Part shown: piece after piece, positions 17,442 through 28,366 of the stretch
Position numbering within the stretch: the stretch's first letter is position 1
How the letters are laid out: every line of letters starts with the position of its first letter
Origin: Flavobacterium kingsejongi
Lineage (GTDB): Bacteria; Bacteroidota; Bacteroidia; Flavobacteriales; Flavobacteriaceae
Reading direction: 5' to 3'
DNA length: 64,000 bases
NCBI RefSeq assembly: GCF_003076475.1
Contig: NZ_CP020919.1
Location: 2,914,001 to 2,978,000, forward strand
Made by a program: the position numbers and the translations under genes
The notes under the pieces: generated by a model
What the model was told of the DNA's origin: nothing
What the model saw: the letters and a program-made list of their open reading frames with translations, nothing else
Databases searched by the model: none

Positions 17442-18002
17442 ATGGATAAACAGCAAGATATTATAGCAGCAGCCCTGAAGCTTTTTGTGGAATACGGTTT
17501 TCACGGAACGCCTACCAGTAAGATTGCGAAAGAAGCCGGAGTAGCCAATGGTACCTTATTCCATTATTATAAAACCAAAGAAGACCTGATTGTATCGCTG
17601 TATATTGATATTAAATTAAAAATGGCATGCCATGCCGAAGCTATTATTGCTACTGAAACTGATTTCAAGACACGGCTGGAAAAACAGTTTGTCGCTGTAT
17701 TGTACTGGGCAATGCAACATGACGATGAATTTCGGTACCTGCAACAATTTTACAGTTCACCTTTTGTCACCAAAATCCAATCCGAAGCCTTACTGGAGAT
17801 TACAGCAAAAAACTGCGGGGAATTCCTGAAGGCTATACAATCCAACACCATAAAAAAAATGCCGGTAGATTATATTATGGCACTATTGACGAGCCATACT
17901 TTTGGCCTGCATCAATACCTTCGGACAGCGGCTTTAAACGAAGCCAAAAAGAAAAAAATGATCCAGTATACGTTTGATTTATTGTGGAATATGTTAACCT
18001 GA
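17442..18002 (+). CDS. TetR/AcrR family transcriptional regulator
   Basis: 186 residues. The N-terminal helix-turn-helix is typical: AALKLFVEYGFHGTPTSKIAKEAGVANGTLFHYYKTKEDLI (about 9-49). The C-terminal ligand-binding domain is variable and does not name a ligand. The gene heads an operon-like run with an SDR oxidoreductase and a metallo-beta-lactamase-fold hydrolase. Matching 17-base sequences before itself and before the SDR gene suggest that it represses both. Confidence 0.93.
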   Translation: MDKQQDIIAAALKLFVEYGFHGTPTSKIAKEAGVANGTLFHYYKTKEDLIVSLYIDIKLKMACHAEAIIATETDFKTRLEKQFVAVLYWAMQHDDEFRYLQQFYSSPFVTKIQSEALLEITAKNCGEFLKAIQSNTIKKMPVDYIMALLTSHTFGLHQYLRTAALNEAKKKKMIQYTFDLLWNMLT

Positions 18003-18018
18003 TTTTTTTAACCAATAT

Positions 18019-18035
18019 AGAGTGATCAGTCAATC
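18019..18035 (+). promoter_or_regulatory. Operator 2 for the TetR regulator, upstream of the SDR gene
   Basis: AGAGTGATCAGTCAATC, 15 of 17 identical to the site before tetR at 17420-17436. It contains the palindromic core TGATCA and lies 19 bases before the SDR start. Confidence 0.6.
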
Positions 18036-18053
18036 AGAATCAATACAGCAGTT

Positions 18054-18869
18054 ATGGAAAAAGTAGTTTTAATTACCGGGGTTTCTTCCGGTATCGGTAG
18101 GGCGACAGCACTTCGGTTAGCCGGAAAGGGATATACGGTGTATGGTGCCGCAAGGCGGGCCGATACGATGCGTGGACTGGAAGGAACCGGAATACGTCTT
18201 ATAACAATGGATATTACTGATGAGGCTTCGATAGAAGCAGGTATTACCACAATTATCAATACCGAAAAGCGTATTGACATATTGGTGAACAATGCGGGAT
18301 ACGGTTCTTTTGGCGCACTGGAAGATGTACCAATGTCCGAAGCCCGGTACCAGTTTGAAGTCAATGTTTTTGGTATGGCACGGTTGATACAGTTGGTTTT
18401 GCCCTACATGCGGGAACAGGGGAGTGGAAAGATCATCAACATATCCTCTATAGCCGGGAAACTCGGGCAGCCACATGGTGCCTGGTACCATGCTACAAAA
18501 TATGCAGTGGAAGGGTTGAGCGACAGCCTTCGCATGGAGTTACGCCAGTTTAAGATTCCTGTGGTCCTTATCGAACCCGGTGCCATACAAACTGAATGGA
18601 ATGGTATTGCCCGCGACAAACTGTTACAGGTTTCCGGACATACTGCTTATAAAAACAGTGTACAAAAGCACTATAAAATGTTTGAAAAAGCCGATCTGTC
18701 TTTCAGTTCACCTCCGGACGTGATTGCAGCCGTCATTGAAAGGGCAGTACTTGGCCAAAATCCCAAAACCCGTTACGTGGCAGGTTCCGGCGCACATGTC
18801 CTGTTATTCCTGCACAGCATCTTACCCGACAAGTGGTTCGATAAATTAGTTTTAAGCCAGTTAAAATGA
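18054..18869 (+). CDS. SDR family NAD(P)-dependent oxidoreductase
   Basis: 271 residues, classical short-chain dehydrogenase. The cofactor motif TGVSSGIG (8-15), NNAGYG (about 80-85), ISS serine region and YHATK (catalytic Tyr and Lys near 145-149) are all visible. The substrate cannot be told from sequence. The stop codon overlaps the start of the next gene as ATGA, so it is translationally coupled to the MBL-fold hydrolase. Controlled, most likely, by the upstream TetR protein. Confidence 0.93.
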   Translation: MEKVVLITGVSSGIGRATALRLAGKGYTVYGAARRADTMRGLEGTGIRLITMDITDEASIEAGITTIINTEKRIDILVNNAGYGSFGALEDVPMSEARYQFEVNVFGMARLIQLVLPYMREQGSGKIINISSIAGKLGQPHGAWYHATKYAVEGLSDSLRMELRQFKIPVVLIEPGAIQTEWNGIARDKLLQVSGHTAYKNSVQKHYKMFEKADLSFSSPPDVIAAVIERAVLGQNPKTRYVAGSGAHVLLFLHSILPDKWFDKLVLSQLK

Positions 18870-19993
18870 ATACTAAAAGAAGAATATTAAAGAAAATCCT
18901 AATGATATCAGTAATTGTAATCGGAGTGCTCGCTATCGCACTGTTTATTTTTTTGCAACAACCTCAATTCGGGCGCATGCCATCCGGGAAACGCCTGGAA
19001 CGGATCCAGCAATCCCCGAATTACCGCGAGGGTAAATTCCAAAACCTGAGCCCAACGCCTGATCTGGCAGAATGTGCGACCTATTATTCCGTATTAAAGG
19101 AATTTTTATTCCAGCGCAGTAAGCGCATCCAGCCTGTGGATAGTCTACCTTCGGTAAAAATCAACTTGCACGATTTGGATCGCAATGGAGACCTGATCGT
19201 CTGGTTTGGGCATTCTTCTTATTTTTTACAGGCCGATGGAAAACGGTTTTTAGTGGATCCGGTATTCAGCGGCTCGGTTTCTCCGCTGGGATTTACCAAC
19301 CGTAGCTATAAGGGAAGTGATGTGTACTCAGTAGCTGATTTCCCGGATATTGATTACCTGCTGATTTCCCACGACCATTGGGATCATCTCGATTACGAAA
19401 CTGTAATGGCATTGAAATCCAAGGTGGGTAAAGTAGTGACTGGCCTCGGCACAGGGGAGCATTTTGAATATTGGGGTTATAGTCCGGATAACATTATCGA
19501 AATGGACTGGAATGAAGGCGTAACGCTGGAACCTGGTTTTGTGATCCATGCTACTCCGGGAAGGCATTTTTCCGGCAGGTCATTCACGCGCAATAAAGCG
19601 ATCTGGGTTTCCTTTGTCCTGAAAACGCCAAACCTGAACCTGTTTATAGGTGGGGACAGCGGTTACGATCACCACTTTAAAACCATCGGAGATACGTATG
19701 GTCCTTTTGACCTTGCCATACTGGAATGTGGACAATATGATAAAAACTGGAAATACATCCACATGATGCCGGAAGAAGTAGTGCAGGCCGCAGCCGGTCT
19801 GAAAGCCACGAAATTTATGCCGGTACATTGGGCTAAATTCTCGTTGGGACTTCATGATTGGGATGATTCGATACTACGGGTGACCAAAGCCGCTGCCGCA
19901 TCACAAATGCCAATACTGACGCCAATGATTGGGGAAAAAGTACCCTATACCAAAGTCAGAAGTTATACAGAATGGTGGAAAGGCCTGGAATAA
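18866..19993 (+). CDS. MBL-fold metal-dependent hydrolase (NAPE-PLD/UlaG-like), membrane-anchored
   Basis: 375 residues. An N-terminal hydrophobic segment (about 12-31) may be a signal anchor. The metal-binding motif SHDHWDHLD (about 169-177) fits HxHxDH, followed by the family histidines in ATPGRHFSGR and GGDSGYDHHF, and PVHWAKFSLG near the end. This resembles N-acyl-phosphatidylethanolamine phospholipase D-like proteins, so a lipid substrate is possible but unproved. It overlaps the SDR gene by 4 bases and converges with the sigma-54 regulator gene one base away. Confidence 0.88.
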   Translation: MNTKRRILKKILMISVIVIGVLAIALFIFLQQPQFGRMPSGKRLERIQQSPNYREGKFQNLSPTPDLAECATYYSVLKEFLFQRSKRIQPVDSLPSVKINLHDLDRNGDLIVWFGHSSYFLQADGKRFLVDPVFSGSVSPLGFTNRSYKGSDVYSVADFPDIDYLLISHDHWDHLDYETVMALKSKVGKVVTGLGTGEHFEYWGYSPDNIIEMDWNEGVTLEPGFVIHATPGRHFSGRSFTRNKAIWVSFVLKTPNLNLFIGGDSGYDHHFKTIGDTYGPFDLAILECGQYDKNWKYIHMMPEEVVQAAAGLKATKFMPVHWAKFSLGLHDWDDSILRVTKAAAASQMPILTPMIGEKVPYTKVRSYTEWWKGLE

Positions 19994-19994
19994 A

Positions 19995-21350
19995 TCAGCT
20001 GATTTTATATTCCTCCAGCTTGCGGTACAATGTCGTCAGTGCGATGTTAAGCAGCTTTGCAGTTTCCGTTTTGTTGCCGTTGGTATAATTAATCACTTTC
20101 TGGATGTGGATTTTCTCTGCCGAAGCTAATGAAAAGGCAGAGAGTGTCCCGGCAGTACTATTGTCAGTGCCATCAGGGCGTAATTGCCTGATTTCTGTAG
20201 GAAGGCTGTCAGTCGTTAAGCTATTTTCAGTTTCTAAGATGACACTGCGCTCCAGTACATTTTTAAGTTCGCGGATATTTCCCGGCCAGGGATGTAATTT
20301 TAAAAGTTGCAGGAAATCATCGGAAAGGCTTTTTATTTTCTTATTGGTTTTTAACGCGAAAAATTTCAGGAAATGTTTTGCCAGCAGTTCAATATCGGTA
20401 ACGCGTTCCCGCAATGCCGGGAGCTGGATCTGAAATACCGAAAGGCGGTAATATAAATCCTGGCGGAAATGCCCGGCTTCAATTTCACGTGCCAGATTCC
20501 GGTTGGTCGCCGTTATAATTCGTACATTGACTTTGGTGACTTTGCTTTCACCTACTTTCAGGAATTCCCCGTTTTCAATCACCCGCAGCAATTTGGCCTG
20601 CAGGTCCAGTGCCATTTCGCCTACTTCATCTAGGAAGATAGTCCCATTATCGGCTTCTTCAAACAATCCTTTCTTATCTTTTGTAGCTCCCGTAAAAGCT
20701 CCGGCAGTATGGCCGAACATTTCACTTTCCAAAAGGTCATGGCTAAAAGCAGAGCAGTTGATTGCGACAAAATTGCGCTGTTTCCGATTGCCGGATTGGT
20801 GGATCGCCTGGGCAAAAACTTCCTTTCCCGTTCCTGTTTCGCCGGTTAAAAGGACAGTAGTATCGGTAACCGCCACTTTTTTTGCCAGGTCAATGACTTC
20901 CAGTAATCTTTTGGACGTACCGATGACACCTTCAAAAGAAAACTTGGTATCCAACTGGGCTTCAAGTTGGGCAATACGCTGGGTAAGGCTTCCTTTTTCG
21001 ATAGCGCGGTGGAGTAGTGGAATAATTTTATTGTTATCATCCCCTTTTACGATATAATCAAAAGCACCGTTTTTTATAGCCTGCACACCATCAGGAATAT
21101 TACCATAAGCGGTGAGCAGTATAACTTCGGTTTGCGGGTACTGCTGCCGTATGGTTGCCGTGAGATCTACGCCACTGCCATCGGGTAATTTGACATCACA
21201 GAGTACTACCGCAATGTCCTGTTGCTCCATTTTTTTAAGTCCTGATTTGCAATCGCCAGCCTGTAGGACTTCAAATCCTTCAAGGCCAATTATTCGCGCA
21301 GTAAGGGCACGCAGCTTTTCTTCGTCGTCAATGATAAGGATCTTTTTCAA
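19995..21350 (-). CDS. Sigma-54-dependent response regulator (NtrC-type)
   Basis: 451 residues. Receiver domain with acidic pair IDDEE (8-11) and phospho-acceptor D52 in CDVKLPDGSG; AAA+ domain with Walker A GETGTGKE, the sigma-54 contact motif GAFTGA and Walker B TIFLDEVGE; C-terminal Fis-type helix-turn-helix (TETAKLLNIALTTLYRKLEEY). No ATG exists at the family start, so a TTG at 21350 is used. Next to kdp operons in flavobacteria such a regulator commonly replaces KdpE; here a three-gene insert separates it from kdp. The link to the Kdp kinase is inferred. Confidence 0.95.
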   Translation of the reverse strand: MKKILIIDDEEKLRALTARIIGLEGFEVLQAGDCKSGLKKMEQQDIAVVLCDVKLPDGSGVDLTATIRQQYPQTEVILLTAYGNIPDGVQAIKNGAFDYIVKGDDNNKIIPLLHRAIEKGSLTQRIAQLEAQLDTKFSFEGVIGTSKRLLEVIDLAKKVAVTDTTVLLTGETGTGKEVFAQAIHQSGNRKQRNFVAINCSAFSHDLLESEMFGHTAGAFTGATKDKKGLFEEADNGTIFLDEVGEMALDLQAKLLRVIENGEFLKVGESKVTKVNVRIITATNRNLAREIEAGHFRQDLYYRLSVFQIQLPALRERVTDIELLAKHFLKFFALKTNKKIKSLSDDFLQLLKLHPWPGNIRELKNVLERSVILETENSLTTDSLPTEIRQLRPDGTDNSTAGTLSAFSLASAEKIHIQKVINYTNGNKTETAKLLNIALTTLYRKLEEYKIS

Positions 21351-21459
21351 GGGAATGGTATTTAGGGCAAAATTAGAATTTTCCGGTATTCAAAATGATT
21401 TTATTTACAGTAGCGCAACAGAAATATTCCGTAGCGGTTCTATAGTACAGCGCAAAATG

Positions 21460-21499
21460 AAACACGACTATCTTGCCTTTTCAGGAGATAGTCGTGTTT
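21460..21499 (-). terminator. Hairpin downstream of sdaA
   Basis: Perfect 14-bp stem AAACACGACTATCT (21460-21473) with its complement at 21486-21499. On the minus strand a moderately T-rich stretch follows. It lies 62 bases past the sdaA stop codon and probably ends that transcript. Confidence 0.65.
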
Positions 21500-21560
21500 A
21501 TACGAGTTTGGGAACTGTCAGCGGGTGACAGGCAGAAATCATTATCCGATAGGTAACGGT

Positions 21561-22985
21561 TTAACAATCGGCCATATTCACGGCTACTGCCAGCCCTCCT
21601 TCGGAGGTTTCCTTGTATTTATTGTTCATATCCTTAGCTGTCTGCCACATCGTATCGACAACTTTGTCCAAAGGCACTTTGGCATTTTTCGGATCGGTTT
21701 CCATAGCGAGTTCAGCGGCATTTATGGCTTTGATGGCGCCCATAGTATTGCGTTCGATACAAGGAATTTGTACCAGTCCGCCAATAGGATCACAGGTAAG
21801 CCCCAAATGATGTTCCATTGCGATTTCGGCAGCAATGAGTACTTGTTCCGGAGTTCCACCCATCAGTTCGGTAAGTGCTGCAGCTGCCATAGCAGAAGAC
21901 ACCCCGATTTCAGCCTGGCACCCACCCATTGCAGCAGAAATGGTTGCTCCTTTTTTAAAGATACTTCCAATTTCGCCTGCTACCATCAGGAATTGCTTGA
22001 TATGGCTTTCATCCGCTTCATGGTTTTCGATTACGAGGTAATACATCAATACGGCTGGAATAACGCCTGCGCTACCGTTGGTAGGTGCCGTTACCACACG
22101 CCCTAAGGCAGCGTTTACCTCATTTACGGAAAGTGCAAAACAACTTACCCATTTAAGGATTTGACGGAATTTCACTTCAGTCTTGCGAATAACTTCCAGC
22201 CACGATTGTGGATTGTCATAAGGAACGACACCAATAAGGTTTTTATGCATGTCATAGGCACGTCGGCGTACATTTAGTCCGCCTGGTAGTATGCCTTCCG
22301 TATGACAGCCGATATACATGCATTCCAGCATGGTATTCCAGATGCGCATAAGTTCATGGTGGATCACTTCTTCAGAACGCATCGATTTTTCATTCTCGTA
22401 TACGATTTCCGATATTTTTTTGTTTTCCTGTTTCGTATACTGCAATAACTCATCGGCTTTTGCAATCTGGAACGGGAACGCGCATTTTATTTTTTCTTTT
22501 TCAGTAGCCAGTATCCTTTCTTCTTTGACTACAAATCCACCTCCAATGGAATAAAAGGTGGCTGTATATTCCGTAGCATCAGTGTAAGCTGTAAAGCTAA
22601 AACCGTTGGCATGGAAAGGCAGGAAATTTTTATTGAAAACAATATCAGTTTCCGTATCAAAGGGGATAATGAGTTCATTACCCAAAAAGAGTTCCTTTTT
22701 ATTTTTGATCGCGGTGATGATCACATCGATACTTTCAACAGGAATATATTCCGGATCCGCTCCGCTCAGGCCGAGCATTACGGCAAGATCGGTCGCATGC
22801 CCTTTTCCCGTTAATGACAGTGATCCATACAGGTCAATCTGTACACGCTTTACATCTGCCAATAGGTTTTCTGTACGGATTTCGGCAAGAAACCGCTCCG
22901 CACCACGCCATGGCCCAAGAGTGTGTGAACTGGAAGGCCCGACACCAATTTTAAGCATATCAAAAACAGAAATACATTCTTCCAT
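21561..22985 (-). CDS. sdaA: L-serine ammonia-lyase, single-chain iron-sulfur type
   Basis: 474 residues from the ATG at 22985 (a TTG three codons upstream is less likely). The beta domain starts [21 protein letters not shown], the substrate region of this family. The alpha domain holds the cluster cysteines, including [18 protein letters not shown], plus [28 protein letters not shown]. The last residue is a cysteine (NMADC), as in enzymes where the C-terminal Cys tail enters the active site of the resting enzyme. It converts L-serine to pyruvate and ammonia with a 4Fe-4S cluster. A -7 element (TATATTTG on the minus strand, 23009-23016) lies 24 bases upstream. Confidence 0.96.
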   Translation of the reverse strand: MEECISVFDMLKIGVGPSSSHTLGPWRGAERFLAEIRTENLLADVKRVQIDLYGSLSLTGKGHATDLAVMLGLSGADPEYIPVESIDVIITAIKNKKELFLGNELIIPFDTETDIVFNKNFLPFHANGFSFTAYTDATEYTATFYSIGGGFVVKEERILATEKEKIKCAFPFQIAKADELLQYTKQENKKISEIVYENEKSMRSEEVIHHELMRIWNTMLECMYIGCHTEGILPGGLNVRRRAYDMHKNLIGVVPYDNPQSWLEVIRKTEVKFRQILKWVSCFALSVNEVNAALGRVVTAPTNGSAGVIPAVLMYYLVIENHEADESHIKQFLMVAGEIGSIFKKGATISAAMGGCQAEIGVSSAMAAAALTELMGGTPEQVLIAAEIAMEHHLGLTCDPIGGLVQIPCIERNTMGAIKAINAAELAMETDPKNAKVPLDKVVDTMWQTAKDMNNKYKETSEGGLAVAVNMADC

Positions 22986-23350
22986 AATAAACAAATCGAT
23001 TTATACTGCAAATATAATTTACTTATAGCATTTAAACGTAAATAAATTAATAATACTATAACGATTGAGAAGAAAAAATAGTGAATGCGGAAATTTAAGC
23101 AAGATTATATTGCCACAATTGCGATTCTTTCAGTATTTACGATTATGCGGATCGCGGTAAATCAATAGGATACTCCATAATATAGGGCATTGTCAGGAAT
23201 CCTTATCAATTGAATATTCTTTATTATTATGTTTAAGAATCAGGAACGGTATTATAATATTGTTATTTTGAAGGATGGTGATCGTCATGCAAAACGCTAC
23301 TGTGTGGATTTATTATATATTTGACTCATTAAATACAATAGAAAAAGTTT
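22986..23350. other. 365-base intergenic region between the divergent sdaA and GH114-like genes
   Basis: AT-rich, no ORF with coding character. It contains a -7-like TATATTTG for sdaA on the minus strand (23009-23016) and a -7-like TATATTTG on the plus strand (23316-23323) for the lipoprotein gene; neither has a good -33 TTG. Nothing else could be recognised. Confidence 0.5.
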
Positions 23351-24331
23351 ATGAGAATATACTATTGCATAGTAGCCACAATTATAGCATGGGGAACTAT
23401 TGGATGTGACAGTTCAGACGACACTGCTTCGGAGATTGAAAAAGGAGAGTACCGGCAGGAGATGAGAGAGCTGGTAATTGGAATTAGCCGTACTGCTAAG
23501 GCAACCAGGGCCGATTTTGCAATTATTCCGCAAAATGGCATTGAGCTGATAACACAAAATGGGGAGCCTGATGGGATTCTGGCAGAATCATACCTTGCTG
23601 CGATTGATGCACACGGGCAGGAAGACCTGTTTTTTGGTTATGACAATGATAATGTCGCCACCCCTTCGGAAGCTTCCAATTACCTGAAAGCATTCCTGGA
23701 CCGTTCCAAAACCGAGGGTAAAAAAATCCTGGTGACGGATTATTGCAACAATCCCGACAAGATAGCGGTTTCCTATCAGTTAAATGCGGCGAAAGGATAC
23801 ACCTCTTATGCAGCACCCGAGCGTAACCTGAACGCCATTCCTGGCACGGCACCAAGGGAAGAAAGTGAGGCCATCATTACACATCTGGGGCAGGTAAAGA
23901 ATTTCCTGTATCTGATCAATCCGGAAAATTACAATTCGAAAGCAGCGTATATCACTGCTGTGACATCGACCAATTATGACCTGCTGATCATGGATCTTTT
24001 TTTTAATGACGAAGCGTTTACTGCGGCAGAAGTGAATCAGCTCCGGCTAAAAGCTAATGGTGGCAGGCGCATGGTGATTTGCTATATGTCAATTGGGGAG
24101 GCCGAAAATTATCGCTATTACTGGGATCCTTCCTGGAATACGACAAAACCGGACTGGATAGTGGCAGAAAATCCAGATTGGCCAGGGAACTATAAAGTAC
24201 AGTACTGGAATGAAACCTGGCAGGCACTACTGTATAAAAATCCGGATTCCTACCTGAATAAAATAATGTCTTCCGGATATGATGGCGTTTATCTTGACAT
24301 TATTGATGCTTTTGAGTATTTTGAAAACTAA
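23351..24331 (+). CDS. GH114-like (TM1410 superfamily) lipoprotein
   Basis: 326 residues. A lipoprotein signal (about 1-18) ends WGTIGC with Cys19 followed by DSSDD, consistent with export and lipidation. The mature part shows the GH114/endo-alpha-1,4-polygalactosaminidase-like TIM-barrel pattern: NFLYLINPENY, YDLLIMDLFF, MVICYMSIGEAENYRYYW, NPDWPGNYKVQYWNETWQALLY and GYDGVYLDIIDAFE with likely catalytic acids. The natural substrate would be a galactosamine-rich exopolysaccharide in known relatives; here it is unknown. The gene is single, upstream of the dnaK promoter region. Confidence 0.85.
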   Translation: MRIYYCIVATIIAWGTIGCDSSDDTASEIEKGEYRQEMRELVIGISRTAKATRADFAIIPQNGIELITQNGEPDGILAESYLAAIDAHGQEDLFFGYDNDNVATPSEASNYLKAFLDRSKTEGKKILVTDYCNNPDKIAVSYQLNAAKGYTSYAAPERNLNAIPGTAPREESEAIITHLGQVKNFLYLINPENYNSKAAYITAVTSTNYDLLIMDLFFNDEAFTAAEVNQLRLKANGGRRMVICYMSIGEAENYRYYWDPSWNTTKPDWIVAENPDWPGNYKVQYWNETWQALLYKNPDSYLNKIMSSGYDGVYLDIIDAFEYFEN

Positions 24332-24342
24332 AAAATGTCAAC

Positions 24343-24425
24343 TTGTCATAGTTGTTTTTGGCATAAAAGATAAAAACTGACAATTTTATAGTTGTTTTTT
24401 GCTTGGCATAAAGATTGTCTATGAC
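24343..24425 (+). promoter_or_regulatory. dnaK upstream region with repeated TTGGCATAAA-type elements
   Basis: Two near copies of ATAGTTGTTTTT...GGCATAAA-GAT lie at 24348-24371 and 24388-24415. An inverted pair TTGTCA (24343-24348) and TGACAA (24378-24383) and a further TGTC-TAT-GACA follow. The second copy, TGGCATAAAGATTGTC, resembles a -24/-12 element (TGGCAC-N5-TTGC) but has GT in place of GC. No TAnnTTTG box was found. Stress-type control of dnaK is therefore plausible but unproved. Confidence 0.4.
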
Positions 24426-24470
24426 AGTTCAGGTTTAAAAAATTGTATATAAAAACAAAATATAAAAAAG

Positions 24471-26363
<1,893 letters not shown>

Positions 26364-26390
26364 TTTCTTTTGATACAACAAGCGTATGTA

Positions 26391-26420
26391 AAAAGCGCCC
26401 CGGTTTCGGGGCGCTTTTTT
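26391..26420 (+). terminator. Rho-independent terminator of dnaK
   Basis: Stem AAAAGCGCCCCG, loop GTTT, complement CGGGGCGCTTTT, then more T. Strong GC stem directly after dnaK; symmetric A/T flanks also allow it to serve the converging esterase gene. Confidence 0.92.
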
Positions 26421-26431
26421 TATGCCTTATT

Positions 26432-27286
26432 TTAATTGAAGTGCCGTTGGAAAAAAGCAGTCATCCGTAGCAGTTTCTCTGCATTGCTTTCCGCACTCCA
26501 GTCACCATGAGCCTCATTGGGATATACATAGGTTTCATTAGCTACTCCAAAATGATCCAGCCGATCTTTTAGGCGCTTTGCCTGGGTATAGGGGACCAAT
26601 GGATCTTTTTGCCCATATATCGCAAGTGTGGGCGGTGCTTTGGCAGTAATGTGGGTGATAGGGCTGACGTCCTGGTAAAGTTCCGGGAATTGTTTGTATG
26701 ATTTTTTTCCAATCAGGCTTTTTAGCGGATATTCATTTTTAATATGCTCCGTATAGGAGGGATCTGTAAAATCTACCGGGCCGACAAAACTGGAAACCGC
26801 TTTAATTATGGCATCCTTATCGTATTTATAACTGTATAATAGGGCGAGATGGGCTCCGGCGCTGCTGCTAACAAAAGCATATTGGCTTGAAATCCCATAC
26901 GTTTGACTATTGTTTTGCAAATAGGCGATGGCCAAAGCGATGTCATCTGTCTGTTTTGGAAAACCCGGGCTATCATCGGTGGCCAGCCTGTAGTTGATAT
27001 TCGCCACAGCATGATCCGGAAACTGCTTCCGCAGGTAATTCGCTATAAAATTCATCTTCTCCTTGTCACCATGATTCCAGCCGCCGCCATGAAGCAGCAA
27101 AAATACTTTTGCATTTTTTTGCGCATTCTTTTCCGGAAGATAGAGATCCATTTGCTGTTCTTTATCAGGGCCATACGCTACATCAGGGTAAACAGGAGTT
27201 TCAGGATTCATGTTTGATTTTGTTATGGCAAAACTGCCGATGCATAAACTAAAAATAAGTGCAAAGGATAATTTGATTTTCTTCAT
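26432..27286 (-). CDS. Secreted alpha/beta hydrolase (BD-FAE/esterase-like)
   Basis: 284 residues from the ATG at 27286. A signal peptide (MKKIKLSFALIFSLCIGSFA) is visible. The oxyanion motif HGGGW (about 66-70) and the nucleophile elbow VSSSAGAH are present, then GQKDPLVPY (Asp) and NEAHGDW (His). The elbow reads S-S-S-A-G instead of the usual G-x-S-x-G, so the first Gly is replaced by Ser. It probably acts on a carboxylic ester or acyl group in the periplasm; substrate unknown. It converges with dnaK. Confidence 0.85.
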   Translation of the reverse strand: MKKIKLSFALIFSLCIGSFAITKSNMNPETPVYPDVAYGPDKEQQMDLYLPEKNAQKNAKVFLLLHGGGWNHGDKEKMNFIANYLRKQFPDHAVANINYRLATDDSPGFPKQTDDIALAIAYLQNNSQTYGISSQYAFVSSSAGAHLALLYSYKYDKDAIIKAVSSFVGPVDFTDPSYTEHIKNEYPLKSLIGKKSYKQFPELYQDVSPITHITAKAPPTLAIYGQKDPLVPYTQAKRLKDRLDHFGVANETYVYPNEAHGDWSAESNAEKLLRMTAFFQRHFN

Positions 27287-27559
27287 AAAATACAATTTGG
27301 ACTTAAAAGTGATCGAAAGATACTGAAGATTCTAAAAATATGGTCTTTTTTGGCAATTGCATTTAATAGAAGTGCTGCTGAAATTTGAAATTTCAGTATA
27401 GCACAAGTTTCAAAATCAGGTAATAATACCATGATAGGCTGGTGTTTTTTTGAATAAAATGATTTTAAAACAGGAATTATACTATATTTAGTTTAAATTG
27501 AATGATAGTATTATTTTTTTGAACGGATAGAGGCCATAAAACCCAAAGCTATTCCACAG

Positions 27560-28285
27560 ATGAAGCAGCATTTAATTCTTTTATTTTACCTTTTGGGCGG
27601 GACTGTTCTTTTTGCCCAGGACGAAGACTTTGCGACCGATAGGCCCGGATTGTCCGATACGCCTGATCTTGTGGTAAAAGATACCTGGCAAATTGCTACC
27701 GGTTTTGATATCTCAAAATACAATCATTACGGGATATACCAACTCTCTGAAAATACCCTTAAATACGGAATCAATTCTTTTCTTGAGGCCCGGATGGATT
27801 TTGGGCTGCAATATGATCCGGAACGCAAGACCTATGGAATATACGGGCCATCCTTTGGTGCAAAAGCCCTATTGTTGCATCAGAAAAAAGCACTGCCCAA
27901 AACTGCCTTTATTATCGAATATTACCCGCCAATTTTTAAAGCAACTCAGCGTACTTCGGGTTTGGCGGCAGAATTTTGTTTCAGTTATGACCTGTCGGAC
28001 GCCAGTAGCCTATATTATAATATTGGAACCAACTGGCAGGACATCGCAAAAAAACCAATAGTCAATAATTTACTGGGGTATTCCTATACGTTCAATCCAA
28101 AACTGGGGGCTTTTGTAGAATTTTATTTGTACCAGCAACCTCATATGGAACTCAATTATGTTTCGGACATTGGGATTACTTACCAATTGGAAAAAAAATT
28201 ACAGCTCGATTTATCCGCAGGCAGGGACATTGTAAAACCACAGGGGAATTATTTCTGCAGTGGTGGGATTACCTGTAATTTCTAA
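27560..28285 (+). CDS. Outer-membrane transporter-type beta-barrel protein
   Basis: 241 residues, signal peptide (MKQHLILLFYLLGGTVLFAQ) then DEDFATDRPGLSDTPDLVV, the typical beginning of the transporter/MetA-type beta-barrel family of Bacteroidota. Many alternating strands follow and the protein ends GGITCNF with a terminal aromatic. The substrate is unknown. A bidirectional terminator follows. Confidence 0.8.
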   Translation: MKQHLILLFYLLGGTVLFAQDEDFATDRPGLSDTPDLVVKDTWQIATGFDISKYNHYGIYQLSENTLKYGINSFLEARMDFGLQYDPERKTYGIYGPSFGAKALLLHQKKALPKTAFIIEYYPPIFKATQRTSGLAAEFCFSYDLSDASSLYYNIGTNWQDIAKKPIVNNLLGYSYTFNPKLGAFVEFYLYQQPHMELNYVSDIGITYQLEKKLQLDLSAGRDIVKPQGNYFCSGGITCNF

Positions 28286-28320
28286 ATTATATTTCGTCTC
28301 ATTTCTAAATGCATTATATA

Positions 28321-28348
28321 AAAAAACCGGGCAATAGCCCGGTTTTTT
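28321..28348. terminator. Bidirectional rho-independent terminator
   Basis: A6, stem CCGGGC, loop AATA, GCCCGG, T6. It sits between two convergent genes and has A and T runs on both sides, so it can end both transcripts. Confidence 0.92.
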
Positions 28349-28366
28349 GCAGCAATTACGATTGCC

